Positions 1 to 8,773 of a stretch of 64,000 bases of DNA are shown piece by piece. The stretch covers positions 300,979 through 364,978 of the forward strand of contig NZ_JAHSPR010000003.1 of the NCBI RefSeq assembly GCF_019132845.1. Direction: 5' to 3'. Numbering within the stretch: the stretch's first letter is position 1; every line of letters begins with the position of its first letter. The position numbers and the translations under genes were made by a program. The notes beneath the pieces were generated by a model. That model ran no database searches. It was not told the origin of the DNA and saw nothing but the letters and a program-made list of their open reading frames with translations. The stretch comes from Advenella alkanexedens (GTDB lineage: Bacteria; Pseudomonadota; Gammaproteobacteria; Burkholderiales; Burkholderiaceae_B).

Positions 1-1106
1 TTGATGAGATCACTGGCCTGTCCACACTGGTCGTGATTACACCGAAGACGCGTGGTGGCAAGATCATGATGCGTCCGCAAATCAAGCTGTTGAATGAAAC
101 TGGTGATGAAGTCAAGATTGCCGGTACCGATCACTCCGTGAATATTTCATTCCCGGTTGGTGCCTTGATTACGGTGCATGATGGACAGCAGGTTTCGGTG
201 GGTGAAGTTCTGGCCCGTATTCCTCAGGAATCACAAAAAACCCGCGATATTACCGGTGGTCTGCCACGTGTGGCCGAACTGTTTGAAGCCCGTTCACCCA
301 AAGATGCCGGTATTCTGGCTGATGTAACCGGAACCGTTTCTTTTGGTAAAGACACCAAGGGTAAACAGCGTCTGGTGTTGACCGATATTGATGGTGTGGC
401 CCATGAATTCCTGATTCCCAAAGAGAAACAGATCATGGTTCACGACGGTCAGGTGGTTAACCAGGGCGAGCTGATTGTTGACGGTCCGGCTGATCCGCAC
501 GATATTCTTCGTCTGAAAGGTATTGAACAACTGGCCACCTATGTGGTTAACGAGGTTCAGGACGTTTACCGTTTGCAAGGCGTGAAAATTAACGACAAGC
601 ACATTGAAGTGATTGTTCGTCAGATGCTGCGTCGCGTAAACATTGTTGACGCGGGAGATACATCATTCATCCCGGGTGAGCAGGTTGAGCGTTCAGAACT
701 GCTGAATGAAAACGATCGCATGATTGCCGAAAACAAAATTCCGGCCACTTATGAGAACGTTCTGTTGGGTATCACGAAAGCCTCGCTTTCTACCGACTCC
801 TTCATTTCAGCGGCTTCGTTCCAGGAAACAACCCGTGTTCTTACCGAAGCGGCCATTATGGGTAAACGTGATGAACTGCGCGGCCTGAAAGAAAACGTGA
901 TCGTTGGACGCCTGATTCCTGCGGGTACCGGTCTTGCTTACCATCATGCACGTAAAGCGAAAGAAGAAGTGGAACGCGCAGAACGTGTGGCAGCCCGTGC
1001 CCAGGAAAATCCTTTCGAAGAACCGACTTCAGCACCGGTTTCCCTGGAAAGTATTTTTGCACCGTTCAACAATACATCTTTGGATGAGCCACCAGCAGCA
1101 GAATAA
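1..1106 (+). CDS. rpoC: RNA polymerase beta' subunit, C-terminal part (partial)
   Basis: Catalytic-core subunit of DNA-dependent RNA polymerase. The reading frame is open from base 3 at the left edge, so the gene begins outside the window; 367 residues are visible, about the last quarter of a normal beta' chain of roughly 1400 residues. The visible part covers the end of the beta' jaw/insert region and the conserved C-terminal segments, including the stretch [12 protein letters not shown], the [20 protein letters not shown] region (positions 770-840) and the [17 protein letters not shown] motif near 890-930, which lies next to the omega-binding C-terminal tail. It ends with a TAA at 1104 and is followed 25 bases later by a strong intrinsic terminator, so it is the last gene of its operon here rather than running into rpsL. 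Confidence 0.98.
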   Translation, partial: DEITGLSTLVVITPKTRGGKIMMRPQIKLLNETGDEVKIAGTDHSVNISFPVGALITVHDGQQVSVGEVLARIPQESQKTRDITGGLPRVAELFEARSPKDAGILADVTGTVSFGKDTKGKQRLVLTDIDGVAHEFLIPKEKQIMVHDGQVVNQGELIVDGPADPHDILRLKGIEQLATYVVNEVQDVYRLQGVKINDKHIEVIVRQMLRRVNIVDAGDTSFIPGEQVERSELLNENDRMIAENKIPATYENVLLGITKASLSTDSFISAASFQETTRVLTEAAIMGKRDELRGLKENVIVGRLIPAGTGLAYHHARKAKEEVERAERVAARAQENPFEEPTSAPVSLESIFAPFNNTSLDEPPAAE

Positions 1107-1130
1107 CAACTGCTGTAGTTTAAGCTGATA

Positions 1131-1163
1131 AATCGCCTGATCTTACGGTCAGGCGATTTTTTT
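1131..1163 (+). terminator. Intrinsic terminator of the rpoBC operon
   Basis: A perfect 10-base stem (AATCGCCTGA at 1131-1140 against TCAGGCGATT at 1149-1158) with an 8-base loop runs into seven T residues, 25 bases past the rpoC stop. This is a textbook Rho-independent terminator. Confidence 0.93.
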
Positions 1164-1251
1164 ATGGTCTTTGGGATTATCAATGGGAGAATACCCGAGT
1201 AAAATACTATACAATGATTGGACACATTGTTGTTTTCTTATGGAAAGTGGT

Positions 1252-2481
1252 ATGGAAAAATTCTCATTAGACAAAAGCAAAATCAAATTCCTTTTATTGG
1301 AAGGTGTTCACCAGAACGCAATTGATGTTTTGCATGCTTCCGGTTATACACAAATTGATTATCAGAAAAAAGCACTGGATAGCGATCAACTTAAGGAAGC
1401 GATTGCCGATGCGCATTTTGTGGGCATCCGTTCCCGCACCCAATTGACGGAAGAGGTTTTTGCAGCCGCCAAGAAATTGATTGCCGTGGGGTGTTTTTGT
1501 ATTGGTACCAACCAGGTAGACCTTGAGGCAGCCAAAAAACGGGGTATTCCTGTGTTTAATGCCCCTTTTTCCAATACCCGTTCCGTGGCCGAATTGGTAC
1601 TGGCTGAAATGATTTTGCTGATGCGCCGGATCCCGGCCGCCAATGCCGAGGTACATCGTGGCCAGTGGCAAAAATCAGCGGTTGGCAGCCATGAAGTCCG
1701 TGGTAAGAAACTGGGTATTGTCGGGTATGGCCATATCGGTTCGCAGCTAAGCGTGTTGGCTGAAGCCTTGGGGATGGAAATTTATTATTACGACGTAGAA
1801 GCCAAACTGCCACTGGGTAATGCCAAACCTGTCAAGACATTGACCGAATTGCTCAATATGAGTGATGTTGTGACGTTGCACGTGCCTGAAAATGCCTCGA
1901 CCAAAAACCTGATGAGTGCCGAAAGGATTGCCCAGATGAAGAAAGGGGCCCATCTGATTAATGCCTCACGCGGTACGGTGGTGGATATTGATGCCCTGGC
2001 AGAGGCACTGGAAGAAGAACGTCTTGGCGGTGCCGCGATTGACGTTTTTCCGGTAGAGCCCAAGTCCAACAATGAAGAATTCGTTTCACCCTTGCGCAAA
2101 TTCGACAACGTTATCCTGACGCCCCATATTGGTGGTTCAACCAGTGAAGCGCAGGAAAATATCGGGATTGAGGTGGCCAGCAAACTGGTTAAATATTCAG
2201 ATAACGGTTCTACCCTTTCTGCAGTCAACTTCCCCGAAGTGTCTTTGCCGGAAAACAAAAATGCCCGCCGTTTCCTGCATATTCACGCCAACCGTCCAGG
2301 GGTGTTGACAGCGATTAACAAACTCTTCATGAAAGATGGGGTGAATATTGTTGGCCAGTACCTGCAGACCGACCCTGAAATTGGTTATGTGGTACTGGAT
2401 GTGGAAAATGTGGATGCTGACAAGGCAATTGCCAAGCTCAAGGAAATTGAGGGAACCATCAAAACCCGGGTCCTTTATTGA
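1252..2481 (+). CDS. serA: D-3-phosphoglycerate dehydrogenase
   Basis: First step of serine synthesis: NAD-dependent oxidation of 3-phosphoglycerate to 3-phosphohydroxypyruvate. At 409 residues it matches the E. coli-type SerA (410) almost end to end. Visible are the N-terminal substrate-domain stretch KIKFLLLEGVHQNA, the FCIGTNQVDL segment, the Rossmann motif GKKLGIVGYGHIGSQ, the ASRGTVVD loop with the catalytic Arg, the LTPHIGGST block with the catalytic His, and a C-terminal ACT domain (HIHANRPGVLTA onward) that binds L-serine for feedback inhibition. The ATG at 1252 gives the SerA-like start MEKFSLDKSK and has a GGAAAG just upstream; upstream in-frame starts at 1171 and 1240 lack a ribosome-binding site. 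It is monocistronic between two terminators. Confidence 0.96.
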   Translation: MEKFSLDKSKIKFLLLEGVHQNAIDVLHASGYTQIDYQKKALDSDQLKEAIADAHFVGIRSRTQLTEEVFAAAKKLIAVGCFCIGTNQVDLEAAKKRGIPVFNAPFSNTRSVAELVLAEMILLMRRIPAANAEVHRGQWQKSAVGSHEVRGKKLGIVGYGHIGSQLSVLAEALGMEIYYYDVEAKLPLGNAKPVKTLTELLNMSDVVTLHVPENASTKNLMSAERIAQMKKGAHLINASRGTVVDIDALAEALEEERLGGAAIDVFPVEPKSNNEEFVSPLRKFDNVILTPHIGGSTSEAQENIGIEVASKLVKYSDNGSTLSAVNFPEVSLPENKNARRFLHIHANRPGVLTAINKLFMKDGVNIVGQYLQTDPEIGYVVLDVENVDADKAIAKLKEIEGTIKTRVLY

Positions 2482-2511
2482 TTCGTGGCTATGGTTGTCT
2501 TGTTGTAATTA

Positions 2512-2544
2512 ATGAAAACTGCCTGTATAACAGGCAGTTTTCAT
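2512..2544. terminator. Bidirectional terminator between serA and the sugar dehydrogenase gene
   Basis: A perfect 14-base inverted repeat (arms 2512-2525 and 2531-2544, loop TATAA) has A-rich and T-rich bases inside the arms (GAAAACTGCCTG / CAGGCAGTTTTC). It lies between two convergent genes and can serve both strands. Confidence 0.85.
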
Positions 2545-2608
2545 GATGGGGTGTGTGGTGGGTATAAAAACTCGCGTTTGCAAGGGACCAGGCCCGGATA
2601 TGGCCCTC

Positions 2609-3742
2609 TTATGGGGAAATTTTCAGGAGCGCTCCCCTGTTTGAATCAGTCAATACATAAACATGACCATCAGGGCCAACACGAACATCCCGAATCCGCT
2701 CATTGCGATCTTCCAGCAGATTTTCTTCTGCGGTAATTTTGTTCCCGTCCACAACTAAACGGATTAACCGTTGGCCAACCAAAGCGCCAATAAAAAGAGA
2801 GTGTTTCCATTCAGGAAACCGGTTACTGTCATAAAATGCCATGCCGCTGATGGCGGGGGAGACTTTCCAGTAATAAACGGGCTGTTCCATACCCTGGGCA
2901 TGGGTGCCTGCCGCTTCAGGAATCGGTGTGCCAGAGTAGTTGATTCCATGGGTAATGACCGGCCAGCCGTAGTTTTTGCCAGGTTCGGGAATGTTGATTT
3001 CATCACCGCCGCGTGGGCCGTGCTCGTGAGTCCATAATTGGCGAGTCCAGGGATTAAGGGCGGCACCTTGCTGGTTGCGATGGCCATATGACCAGATTTC
3101 AGGGCGAACACCGGGCACATTGAAGAAGGGGTTGTCCTTGGGAATGCGTCCATCGGGAAGCAGGCGCACGATTTTTCCCTGTAATTTATCCAGTTCCTGG
3201 GCAGTATGGCGCTGGTTGTTTTCACCAAGGGCGATGAACAGATAGCCATTATCGTCAAACACCAGTCTTGAGCCAAAATGAATGCCGGTGGAAAGCCTGG
3301 GTTCCTGACGGAAAATCACCTGGAAGTTTTCCAGTTTTTTCATGTCTTCGGAAAGTCGGCCATAGCCTACGCTGGTGCCAGCCTTGCCGGTATTGTCTTC
3401 TTCTGCAAATGAAAGATACACATGCCGCGATGTGGCAAAGTCGGGAGCCAGGGTGACATCCAGTAAACCACCCTGACCTCTGTTAAAAATTTTGGGTACA
3501 CCACTGACAGGGGCTGAAAGACCGGATTGGGCCGTCCACAGGCGCAGTCTACCAGGTCTTTCAGTAATGAGAATACCCTGGTTGTTGGGTAAAAAAGCCA
3601 TTCCCCAGGGATATTCCAGGCGATTTTCAAGCTCTTGTATCGAAACCTTGGACGAGGAGGGTTGTTGGGCCAGAGCAGGGCAGGCCAGAAATGTGCTTGC
3701 AAGGCAGAGGGCCAGGCCAGTTTTTTTGAGTAAATGTAACAT
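2609..3742 (-). CDS. yliI: PQQ-dependent aldose sugar dehydrogenase, YliI/Asd family, exported
   Basis: Periplasmic soluble quinoprotein that oxidises aldose sugars and needs PQQ and calcium. The 377-residue chain starts with a signal peptide (MLHLLKKTGLALCLASTFLA, cleavage probably after ALA near residue 25) followed by a six-bladed beta-propeller typical of the family. Motifs seen are LEYPWGMAFLP and LLITERPGRLRL-like opening, QGGLLDVTLAPDF, HFGSRLVFDDNGYLFIALGE with the catalytic-type His, and the C-terminal RIRDVRVGPDGHVYVLTD block. The ATG at 3742 has a GGAGG five bases upstream; the longer reading frame from 3763 has no such site and would spoil the signal peptide. No PQQ synthesis genes are in the window. 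Substrate is not predictable from sequence. Confidence 0.88.
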   Translation of the reverse strand: MLHLLKKTGLALCLASTFLACPALAQQPSSSKVSIQELENRLEYPWGMAFLPNNQGILITERPGRLRLWTAQSGLSAPVSGVPKIFNRGQGGLLDVTLAPDFATSRHVYLSFAEEDNTGKAGTSVGYGRLSEDMKKLENFQVIFRQEPRLSTGIHFGSRLVFDDNGYLFIALGENNQRHTAQELDKLQGKIVRLLPDGRIPKDNPFFNVPGVRPEIWSYGHRNQQGAALNPWTRQLWTHEHGPRGGDEINIPEPGKNYGWPVITHGINYSGTPIPEAAGTHAQGMEQPVYYWKVSPAISGMAFYDSNRFPEWKHSLFIGALVGQRLIRLVVDGNKITAEENLLEDRNERIRDVRVGPDGHVYVLTDSNRGALLKISP

Positions 3743-3844
3743 AATGCCTCCTTGACGATCCATAAAAATAATACATCAAAATTATTATGGGTCTGTGCTA
3801 CAGTTAGGCTGTCACGTTTTGTATTATTTTCAAAGGGGGATGTT

Positions 3845-4414
3845 ATGAGAAAATCAATGCTTGCAGTCTGCCTGGCGGGGGTTTTGACAACCGTGGGTAA
3901 TGTGTCTCATGCCGATGAAGTGGAAGAGGCCATTAAGGAAGCGCTGGCTGCTTATGAGCAGAAAGATTATGTCATGGCCAAACAGTCATTGGGTATGGCA
4001 ACGCAATTGATCAATCAGCTTAATGCAAAAACATTGGCTGAACTGTTGCCAGAGCCATTGGCGGGCTGGGAGGCCCAGGCCGTTTCTGATGAATCACAGG
4101 GAGGAGCCATGTTTGGGGGGGGTATAGCCGTATCCCGCAGTTACTCCAGGGAAGGCAAGAAGCTTAAAATCTCGATTATGGGTGATTCTCCCATGCTGTC
4201 ACAAATGATGGGGATATTTCAAAACCCGATGATTGCCGGTTCCATGGGGAAAATGACCCGCATTGGTAAACAAATGGCCATGGAAGGCAAAGATGGTCAA
4301 CTGACAATGGTGGTGGCCAACCGTTTCATGGTGACCATTGACGGTTCTGCCAGCATGGACGACAAGAAAGAATATGCCAAGGCGATTGATCTGGAGAAAT
4401 TGAAAGACATGTAA
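3845..4414 (+). CDS. Exported protein of unknown function
   Basis: I do not recognise the family. The 189-residue product begins with a clear signal peptide (MRKSMLAVCLAGVLTTVGNV, likely cut after SHA near residue 23), so it is predicted periplasmic. The mature part starts with an acidic, helix-prone segment (DEVEEAIKEALAAYEQKDY) resembling the start of a TPR-like helical hairpin, then LPEPLAGWEA, a Gly-rich stretch (GGAMFGGGIAVSRSY) and beta-rich sequence to the end, with several Met-rich patches (SPMLSQMMGIF). The ATG at 3845 has a strong AAAGGGGGA upstream, whereas an in-frame start at 3752 lacks one. It is a single gene, divergent from the sugar dehydrogenase, and closed by a terminator at 4468. 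Confidence 0.8.
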   Translation: MRKSMLAVCLAGVLTTVGNVSHADEVEEAIKEALAAYEQKDYVMAKQSLGMATQLINQLNAKTLAELLPEPLAGWEAQAVSDESQGGAMFGGGIAVSRSYSREGKKLKISIMGDSPMLSQMMGIFQNPMIAGSMGKMTRIGKQMAMEGKDGQLTMVVANRFMVTIDGSASMDDKKEYAKAIDLEKLKDM

Positions 4415-4467
4415 GTTTTCCAGGAATAGTTGAATTCGGAACGATCCGTTTTGAGTTAAATGAGTAC

Positions 4468-4506
4468 ATGGCAGATGCTTCAATTTGGGGCATCTGCCAT
4501 TTTTTG
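4468..4506 (+). terminator. Intrinsic terminator
   Basis: An 11-base stem (4468-4478 against 4490-4500, ATGGCAGATGC / GCATCTGCCAT) is followed by a run of T residues, 54 bases past the stop of the exported-protein gene. Confidence 0.9.
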
Positions 4507-4606
4507 TGCGCTGCGCAAGCCATTTCGGTGCGATATAGGTAAAAACACTTAGGCACGGTTCTTGCTTAATACTTTATGAGTTTATTAACTGACATGGAAG
4601 TGCATC

Positions 4607-4825
4607 ATGAGTAGCGTATCAGGCAGATCGGATTTGAAAATGAACAGGCGGATATTGGCAGGCGTGCTTGCTGTCAGCTTTGCGTTGCCAATCCCTGGCG
4701 TCAGTGCTGGCAGTGGATTGAATATTACCGGAGCAACGGATATTCAGTCACCTTTCGGGAGGACCTTGGTAAAGAAGGGCCTTGCCTCGGTAAAGGACTC
4801 GCTGGAAATAGCCCATTATGCGTGA
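4607..4825 (+). CDS. Small exported protein of unknown function (72 residues)
   Basis: A short frame with a ribosome-binding site (GGAAG, six bases before the ATG). The product has a basic N-terminus (SDLKMNRR), a hydrophobic stretch (ILAGVLAVSFALPIPG) and a plausible signal-peptidase site after VSA near residue 34, leaving a mature peptide of about 38 residues with the sequence SGLNITGATDIQSPFGRTL. No family recognised. It sits 77 bases upstream of the amidase gene in the same direction and could be co-transcribed with it. The signal peptide and the Shine-Dalgarno site argue for a real gene, but its small size keeps confidence moderate. Confidence 0.5.
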   Translation: MSSVSGRSDLKMNRRILAGVLAVSFALPIPGVSAGSGLNITGATDIQSPFGRTLVKKGLASVKDSLEIAHYA

Positions 4826-4902
4826 AATGCCTTTGCCGGGGACGCTTCAGGAACCGGCCTATTTAATAAGCCGGAACCGTTACCTGAAGAAGGAGTATGA
4901 AA

Positions 4903-6291
4903 ATGGATAATTATGCATTCTGTTCAATCATTGAATTGGCGGCTCACCTTGAGCTGAAAAATATTTCAGCAGAAGCTTTAACACGGATTTTTTTGAGCAG
5001 GATAGACAAACATAATCAGCTGTTGAATGCCTATATCAACGTTTTTCCGGAGCAGGCCCTGGAACAGGCGAGGGAGTCGGATGTGCGTCGAAAGAAGGGG
5101 ATGTCATTGGGTTGGCTGGATGGTATCCCCATGGGAATTAAGGATCTTTGTGAGATAGAAGGATCTATTACGACCGGTGGCTCAAAGGAATGGATTAATC
5201 GTATCAGCACTGAAACGGCTGAGGTTATTGAAAAACTGCGGGCGCATGGTGTTGTGATTCTGGGTAAAACACATACCGTTGAATGGGCCTTCGGTGGCTG
5301 GGGTACCAATGCATTGCTGGGAACACCACGTAATCCATGGGATCGTTGGCAGCATCGCATTCCGGGGGGCTCGTCCAGCGGTTCTGCCGTTGCCGTGGCT
5401 GCCGGATTGGCGGCTGCTGCCATTGGCACCGATACGGGTGGCTCTGTACGTATTCCGGCTGCCTTGAATAGTGTGACTGGTTTGAAGACAACGGTGGGAC
5501 GCATTGCCACCCAAGGTGTTTTGCCATTATCGCATTCCCTGGACAGTGTGGGTGTCTTTACGCGTTGTGCTGACGATGCCGCTATTGTTTTTGATGCCAT
5601 GATGAATGCACCTGCACAGTCGCGTTTGCAGGAAAATTATCGGATTCATGGCCTTGAAGGCGCTGATCTTGGTGGAAAGGTGATTTGTGTTCTACCTGAT
5701 GAGCAGTATGAAACGCAAGTCCAGCGCAGTGTACGGTTGGGTGTGCGAGATATGGTCCGTATGGCGGAAATGGCGGGGGCGAAATTGGTACGCAAAGCCT
5801 TGCCGTTTAGCATGGAAACCGCCATGAATAATTGTGGCAGGCTGATTGCCGCCGAGGGATGGCGTGTGCATAAGGAGCATATTGCCGACCCGGAAAAACA
5901 AATTGATCCCAATGTCCGTCAGCGTGTTCTGGCCGGCCAGAACATTGATGACAGGAATTATGCGGAATTATTGGCGCAACATGCGGCCATGAAAACGATA
6001 TGGCAGGAATGGATGGACGGGGTCGATGCCTTGCTGATTCCTGCCACACCCTTTACGGCATTACCGTTAAACCAGGTCGATGAAAACAGTACATCAATCG
6101 GTTTCTTTACCCGGTTTGTGAATTGGACCGGTGCATGTGCCTTGTCCATCCAGGCCGGGTTTGATCCGCAGAATTTGCCCGTTGGTGCGCAGCTCGTGGG
6201 CAAGGCCAATCACGAATATACGCTGTTGCAGATTGCCAGCGTAATACAGCGCATGACGGCCTGGCACGCTTATCATCCGATGGTGGGGTGA
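4903..6291 (+). CDS. Amidase signature family amidohydrolase
   Basis: Hydrolyses a carboxylic amide to acid and ammonia; substrate unknown. The 462-residue chain has the full amidase signature: the catalytic Lys in GIPMGIKDLCE (about residue 80), the Gly/Ser-rich core IPGGSSSGSAVAVAAGLAAA with the cis-Ser, and the nucleophile-containing IGTDTGGSVRIPA. It resembles stand-alone catabolic amidases and GatA paralogues, but no gatB or gatC is nearby, so tRNA amidotransferase is unlikely. Two ATGs occur (4897, 4903); AGGAG at 4891-4895 is too close to the first and well placed (7 bases) for the second. A LysR gene follows 79 bases downstream, and the aromatic operon at 7.3-14.0 kb faces it. An amide-bearing pathway substrate is possible but inferred only from position. 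Confidence 0.88.
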   Translation: MDNYAFCSIIELAAHLELKNISAEALTRIFLSRIDKHNQLLNAYINVFPEQALEQARESDVRRKKGMSLGWLDGIPMGIKDLCEIEGSITTGGSKEWINRISTETAEVIEKLRAHGVVILGKTHTVEWAFGGWGTNALLGTPRNPWDRWQHRIPGGSSSGSAVAVAAGLAAAAIGTDTGGSVRIPAALNSVTGLKTTVGRIATQGVLPLSHSLDSVGVFTRCADDAAIVFDAMMNAPAQSRLQENYRIHGLEGADLGGKVICVLPDEQYETQVQRSVRLGVRDMVRMAEMAGAKLVRKALPFSMETAMNNCGRLIAAEGWRVHKEHIADPEKQIDPNVRQRVLAGQNIDDRNYAELLAQHAAMKTIWQEWMDGVDALLIPATPFTALPLNQVDENSTSIGFFTRFVNWTGACALSIQAGFDPQNLPVGAQLVGKANHEYTLLQIASVIQRMTAWHAYHPMVG

Positions 6292-6370
6292 GCTTTTTAA
6301 GCAAGCGGGTATTATCTATAATATTACTGAATTAATAACATAAATTAATAATATTGTGGGTGAGGAAGAC

Positions 6371-7327
6371 ATGTTTTTTGAAGACATTAGTGCGTTTGTT
6401 GCAGTGGTGCGTGCAGGCAGTTTTAGCAAAGCTGCCATTGATGCCTGTGTGGCTCAATCGGCCTTGAGCAGGCGGGTAAAAAGGATAGAGTCAAGGATGG
6501 GGACTGTATTGCTGGAAAGAAATGCACGTGGCGTTGTGCTTACTGAAGCCGGAAAGTTGTTTTTATCAAGAGTGGAAAAAATAGTGGATGAAATATCAGA
6601 TATGGAAGCCAATCTTTCTACTTTTGTAAAAGAGCCGGCAGGCAAGGTACGAATTGCCTTTCCACCGAGAAGCAGTGGCTTATTGGCACCAAGAGTTTAT
6701 AAAAAAAAACTGGCAACATTACCCTTGGTACAGCTTGAGTTTCTTGAAGGGTCTCCGTCCCAAGTGCATGGTTGGTTGAGTCGTGGAGAAGTGGATATTG
6801 CATTGGTTTATAACAGCGAAATAGGGCCTGATTATGAAGTCATGCCTGTTATGACAGAACGTTTGCACTTGTTTTGCGATACAAGAAAACTACGAGAGAT
6901 TTTTAAAGGAAAGGTGCCCGCAGAACTGCTTATCAAAGACTTACCACAAATTCCATTGATTCTGCCCTCGAAACCACATATTTTGAGAGTAATGATAGAC
7001 AGATTATGCGTGTTAAATAATATCCGCCCGAACATTGTCTTTGAAACTGACGGTTCTTTTGTGACAAGAGGCATGGTTGAGCAGGGAATTGGAGGTACTA
7101 TTTTCAGCATGAGTACCTCCTGGAGTTATTCCGTTGAAACCGGTCAGGTCGCGGCAATACCTTTTAAGTCGCCTTTAGTATGTTGGAATCTGTATTTGGT
7201 AAAGTCCAGGAGAGCGCCCAATTTATTGGCCATCAACGCAATATATGCCATCCTCCAGAAGGAAATTGATTATCTGTTAGAGCAGGGGGCATGGTCTCAC
7301 GCTTCAAAATGGAATATTAACGATTAA
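6371..7327 (+). CDS. LysR-family transcriptional regulator
   Basis: DNA-binding regulator of 318 residues. The N-terminal winged helix-turn-helix is typical (FEDISAFVAVVRAGSFSKAA, then SALSRRVKRIESRMGTVLLER), followed by the linker helix and a two-lobed effector-binding domain (GKVRIAFPPRSSGLLAP onward; EVDIALVYN). The ATG at 6371 is preceded by GAGGAAG; a GTG at 6356 is possible but adds residues before the conserved start. It follows the amidase gene in the same direction and converges on the flavin reductase gene of the aromatic operon with only 13 bases between stops. It is a candidate regulator of the amidase, the aromatic operon, or both. The gene looks A+T-rich compared with serA or fumC, hinting at transfer. 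Confidence 0.92.
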   Translation: MFFEDISAFVAVVRAGSFSKAAIDACVAQSALSRRVKRIESRMGTVLLERNARGVVLTEAGKLFLSRVEKIVDEISDMEANLSTFVKEPAGKVRIAFPPRSSGLLAPRVYKKKLATLPLVQLEFLEGSPSQVHGWLSRGEVDIALVYNSEIGPDYEVMPVMTERLHLFCDTRKLREIFKGKVPAELLIKDLPQIPLILPSKPHILRVMIDRLCVLNNIRPNIVFETDGSFVTRGMVEQGIGGTIFSMSTSWSYSVETGQVAAIPFKSPLVCWNLYLVKSRRAPNLLAINAIYAILQKEIDYLLEQGAWSHASKWNIND

Positions 7328-7340
7328 AAATATCGTGGGT

Positions 7341-8318
7341 TTAAGCGTTTTTGGCCTGTGTAATCAAATTGTCTATAACGCGCAATGCGGTTTCGAGATC
7401 TTTCTTATCGATGTTTTGGATCATCTTCGCTTCGAAACTTTTTACTCGCTGATTAATGAACATGGCATATTCGCGACCACTGTTTGTCAAGTGTATTTTT
7501 TCGTTGGTGATATATTCAAGATGATTCCGGTTTTCCATTTCCTGCAGGGCATCTTTAATTTCCTCCTGACTGAGGTAAATACATGCCTGAAGCTCCTGTT
7601 TGCTCATTGCCTGTGAGTTCAACCAGCTATATATTCTGAATTCCGCAACGCTTATGTTCAGTTCTTGTCTTTGAGTATTAAAACGTGAAGAAACAAGATG
7701 GCTCACATAATGTAAACGACGCAACAGAGATAAATGTGTATTGTATTTACTTGTAAAGGATGCGTTTTTTTCCGCTTCAGTTTGGTTCATAATCGATGAC
7801 AAGTCATTGGCGACACCGTAACGGCCCTGGTAAAACAAGAGTGGGGTTCCGTTGTAACGGGTGTAATGTTTGACGCGACCAATCAGAATCAAATGATCCC
7901 CACCATCAATGGTATTTTCAAGGCTGCACTCCAATGTACAGATTACATCACGCAACAATGGTGCACCTAGTTTTCCCTTGAACCAGCCGGTCTTGCTGAA
8001 TTTATCCTCATCGCCTTTTGAAAACAAATTTGAGAGATCCACCTGATTGTCAGAAAGAATATTAACGGCATAATGCCGGGCCTCCTGAAAGATTTTAAGG
8101 CTGCCAGACTCTTTTCGTATAGACCATAAAACAAGGGGTGGTTCAAGAGAAAGCGCGGCAAATGAGTTCACAGACATGCCTGCCATGTCGGTCCCGTTGC
8201 AAGCAGTCATTACGGTGACACCAGTGGCAAATTGAGATAAGCATCTTCTGAATGCGCGTGAATCCTCTTCCGGACTGCCACTTTCAATGATTTGTATGGG
8301 TTCAGATATTATGTCCAT
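7341..8318 (-). CDS. Flavin reductase with C-terminal MarR-like domain (C1-HPAH type)
   Basis: Predicted NADH:flavin oxidoreductase that supplies reduced flavin to the hydroxylase at 12738. Residues about 20-175 form a flavin-reductase domain (FRRCLSQFATGVTVMTA, AGMSVNSFAALSLEPPLVLW, HYAVNILSDNQ, GGDHLILIGRVKHYT). Residues about 195-325 form a MarR-like winged-helix domain (LLRRLHYVSHLVSSRFN, EFRIYSWLNSQAMSKQELQA). The same two-domain design and similar length are known for C1, the reductase of p-hydroxyphenylacetate hydroxylase of Acinetobacter baumannii, whose MarR-like tail is autoinhibitory and relieved by the aromatic substrate. That precedent suggests substrate-gated flavin reduction here; a DNA-binding role for the tail is the alternative. 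Last gene of the eight-gene operon. Confidence 0.87.
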   Translation of the reverse strand: MDIISEPIQIIESGSPEEDSRAFRRCLSQFATGVTVMTACNGTDMAGMSVNSFAALSLEPPLVLWSIRKESGSLKIFQEARHYAVNILSDNQVDLSNLFSKGDEDKFSKTGWFKGKLGAPLLRDVICTLECSLENTIDGGDHLILIGRVKHYTRYNGTPLLFYQGRYGVANDLSSIMNQTEAEKNASFTSKYNTHLSLLRRLHYVSHLVSSRFNTQRQELNISVAEFRIYSWLNSQAMSKQELQACIYLSQEEIKDALQEMENRNHLEYITNEKIHLTNSGREYAMFINQRVKSFEAKMIQNIDKKDLETALRVIDNLITQAKNA

Positions 8319-8357
8319 GTCTTTATAAGTATAAGCAAGTATTTTAAGAGTGGGTTT

Positions 8358-8750
8358 TTAATTATGGGGAGCCATAATTGCGAAAAGGTCGCACTGCATA
8401 TCCATTGAGGCAGGTAAGGTATTGGAAACGATCACATGTCGGGCGGGTCTGCTTGTCTCATCAGAAAAAATATCAACCCAATATTGATTCAGTAAAGCCC
8501 GCGATACCTCTGGTCTGAGATAAAAAGTCATTTTGATAACGTCTTTCCAGTTGCCGCCCGCTTTTTCAAGAATGCGACGCGTATTCTCAAACATGAGTTG
8601 ACATTGTTGTTCAATAGATTCGGGAATTTTTCCCGTTGTTTTATCTGTGCCAAAGATGGCGCCACTCATTAAAATATTGTGATGCAGGCAAGCGGCAGGA
8701 ACAGGATTGTTGCCATGAGAAAATCCATCAATATAAATACTTTTACGCAT
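8358..8750 (-). CDS. RidA/YjgF/UK114 family protein
   Basis: 130 residues with the RidA fold signature: an N-terminal strand followed by LHHNILMSGAIFGTD, the helix QQCQLMFENTRRILEKAGG, VIKMTFYLR and the C-terminal RPARHVIVSNTLPASM, which carries the Arg that binds the substrate carboxylate in RidA. RidA proteins hydrolyse reactive enamine/imine intermediates; members in meta-cleavage operons act as 2-aminomuconate deaminases. Its place between the ring-cleavage dioxygenase and flavin reductase genes suggests a deaminase or tautomerising step on the ring-cleavage product, which would fit a nitrogen-bearing substrate. It diverges from housekeeping RidA at its N-terminus (KSIYIDGFSHGNNPVP), consistent with a specialised role. 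Confidence 0.85.
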   Translation of the reverse strand: MRKSIYIDGFSHGNNPVPAACLHHNILMSGAIFGTDKTTGKIPESIEQQCQLMFENTRRILEKAGGNWKDVIKMTFYLRPEVSRALLNQYWVDIFSDETSRPARHVIVSNTLPASMDMQCDLFAIMAPHN

Positions 8751-8773
8751 GTTCGAGTTTTCCGGTTAATCAG

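Noticed and set aside
4903..6291. Amidase considered as GatA of the tRNA amidotransferase
   Set aside because: No gatB or gatC nearby and it lies in a catabolic setting beside a LysR gene.
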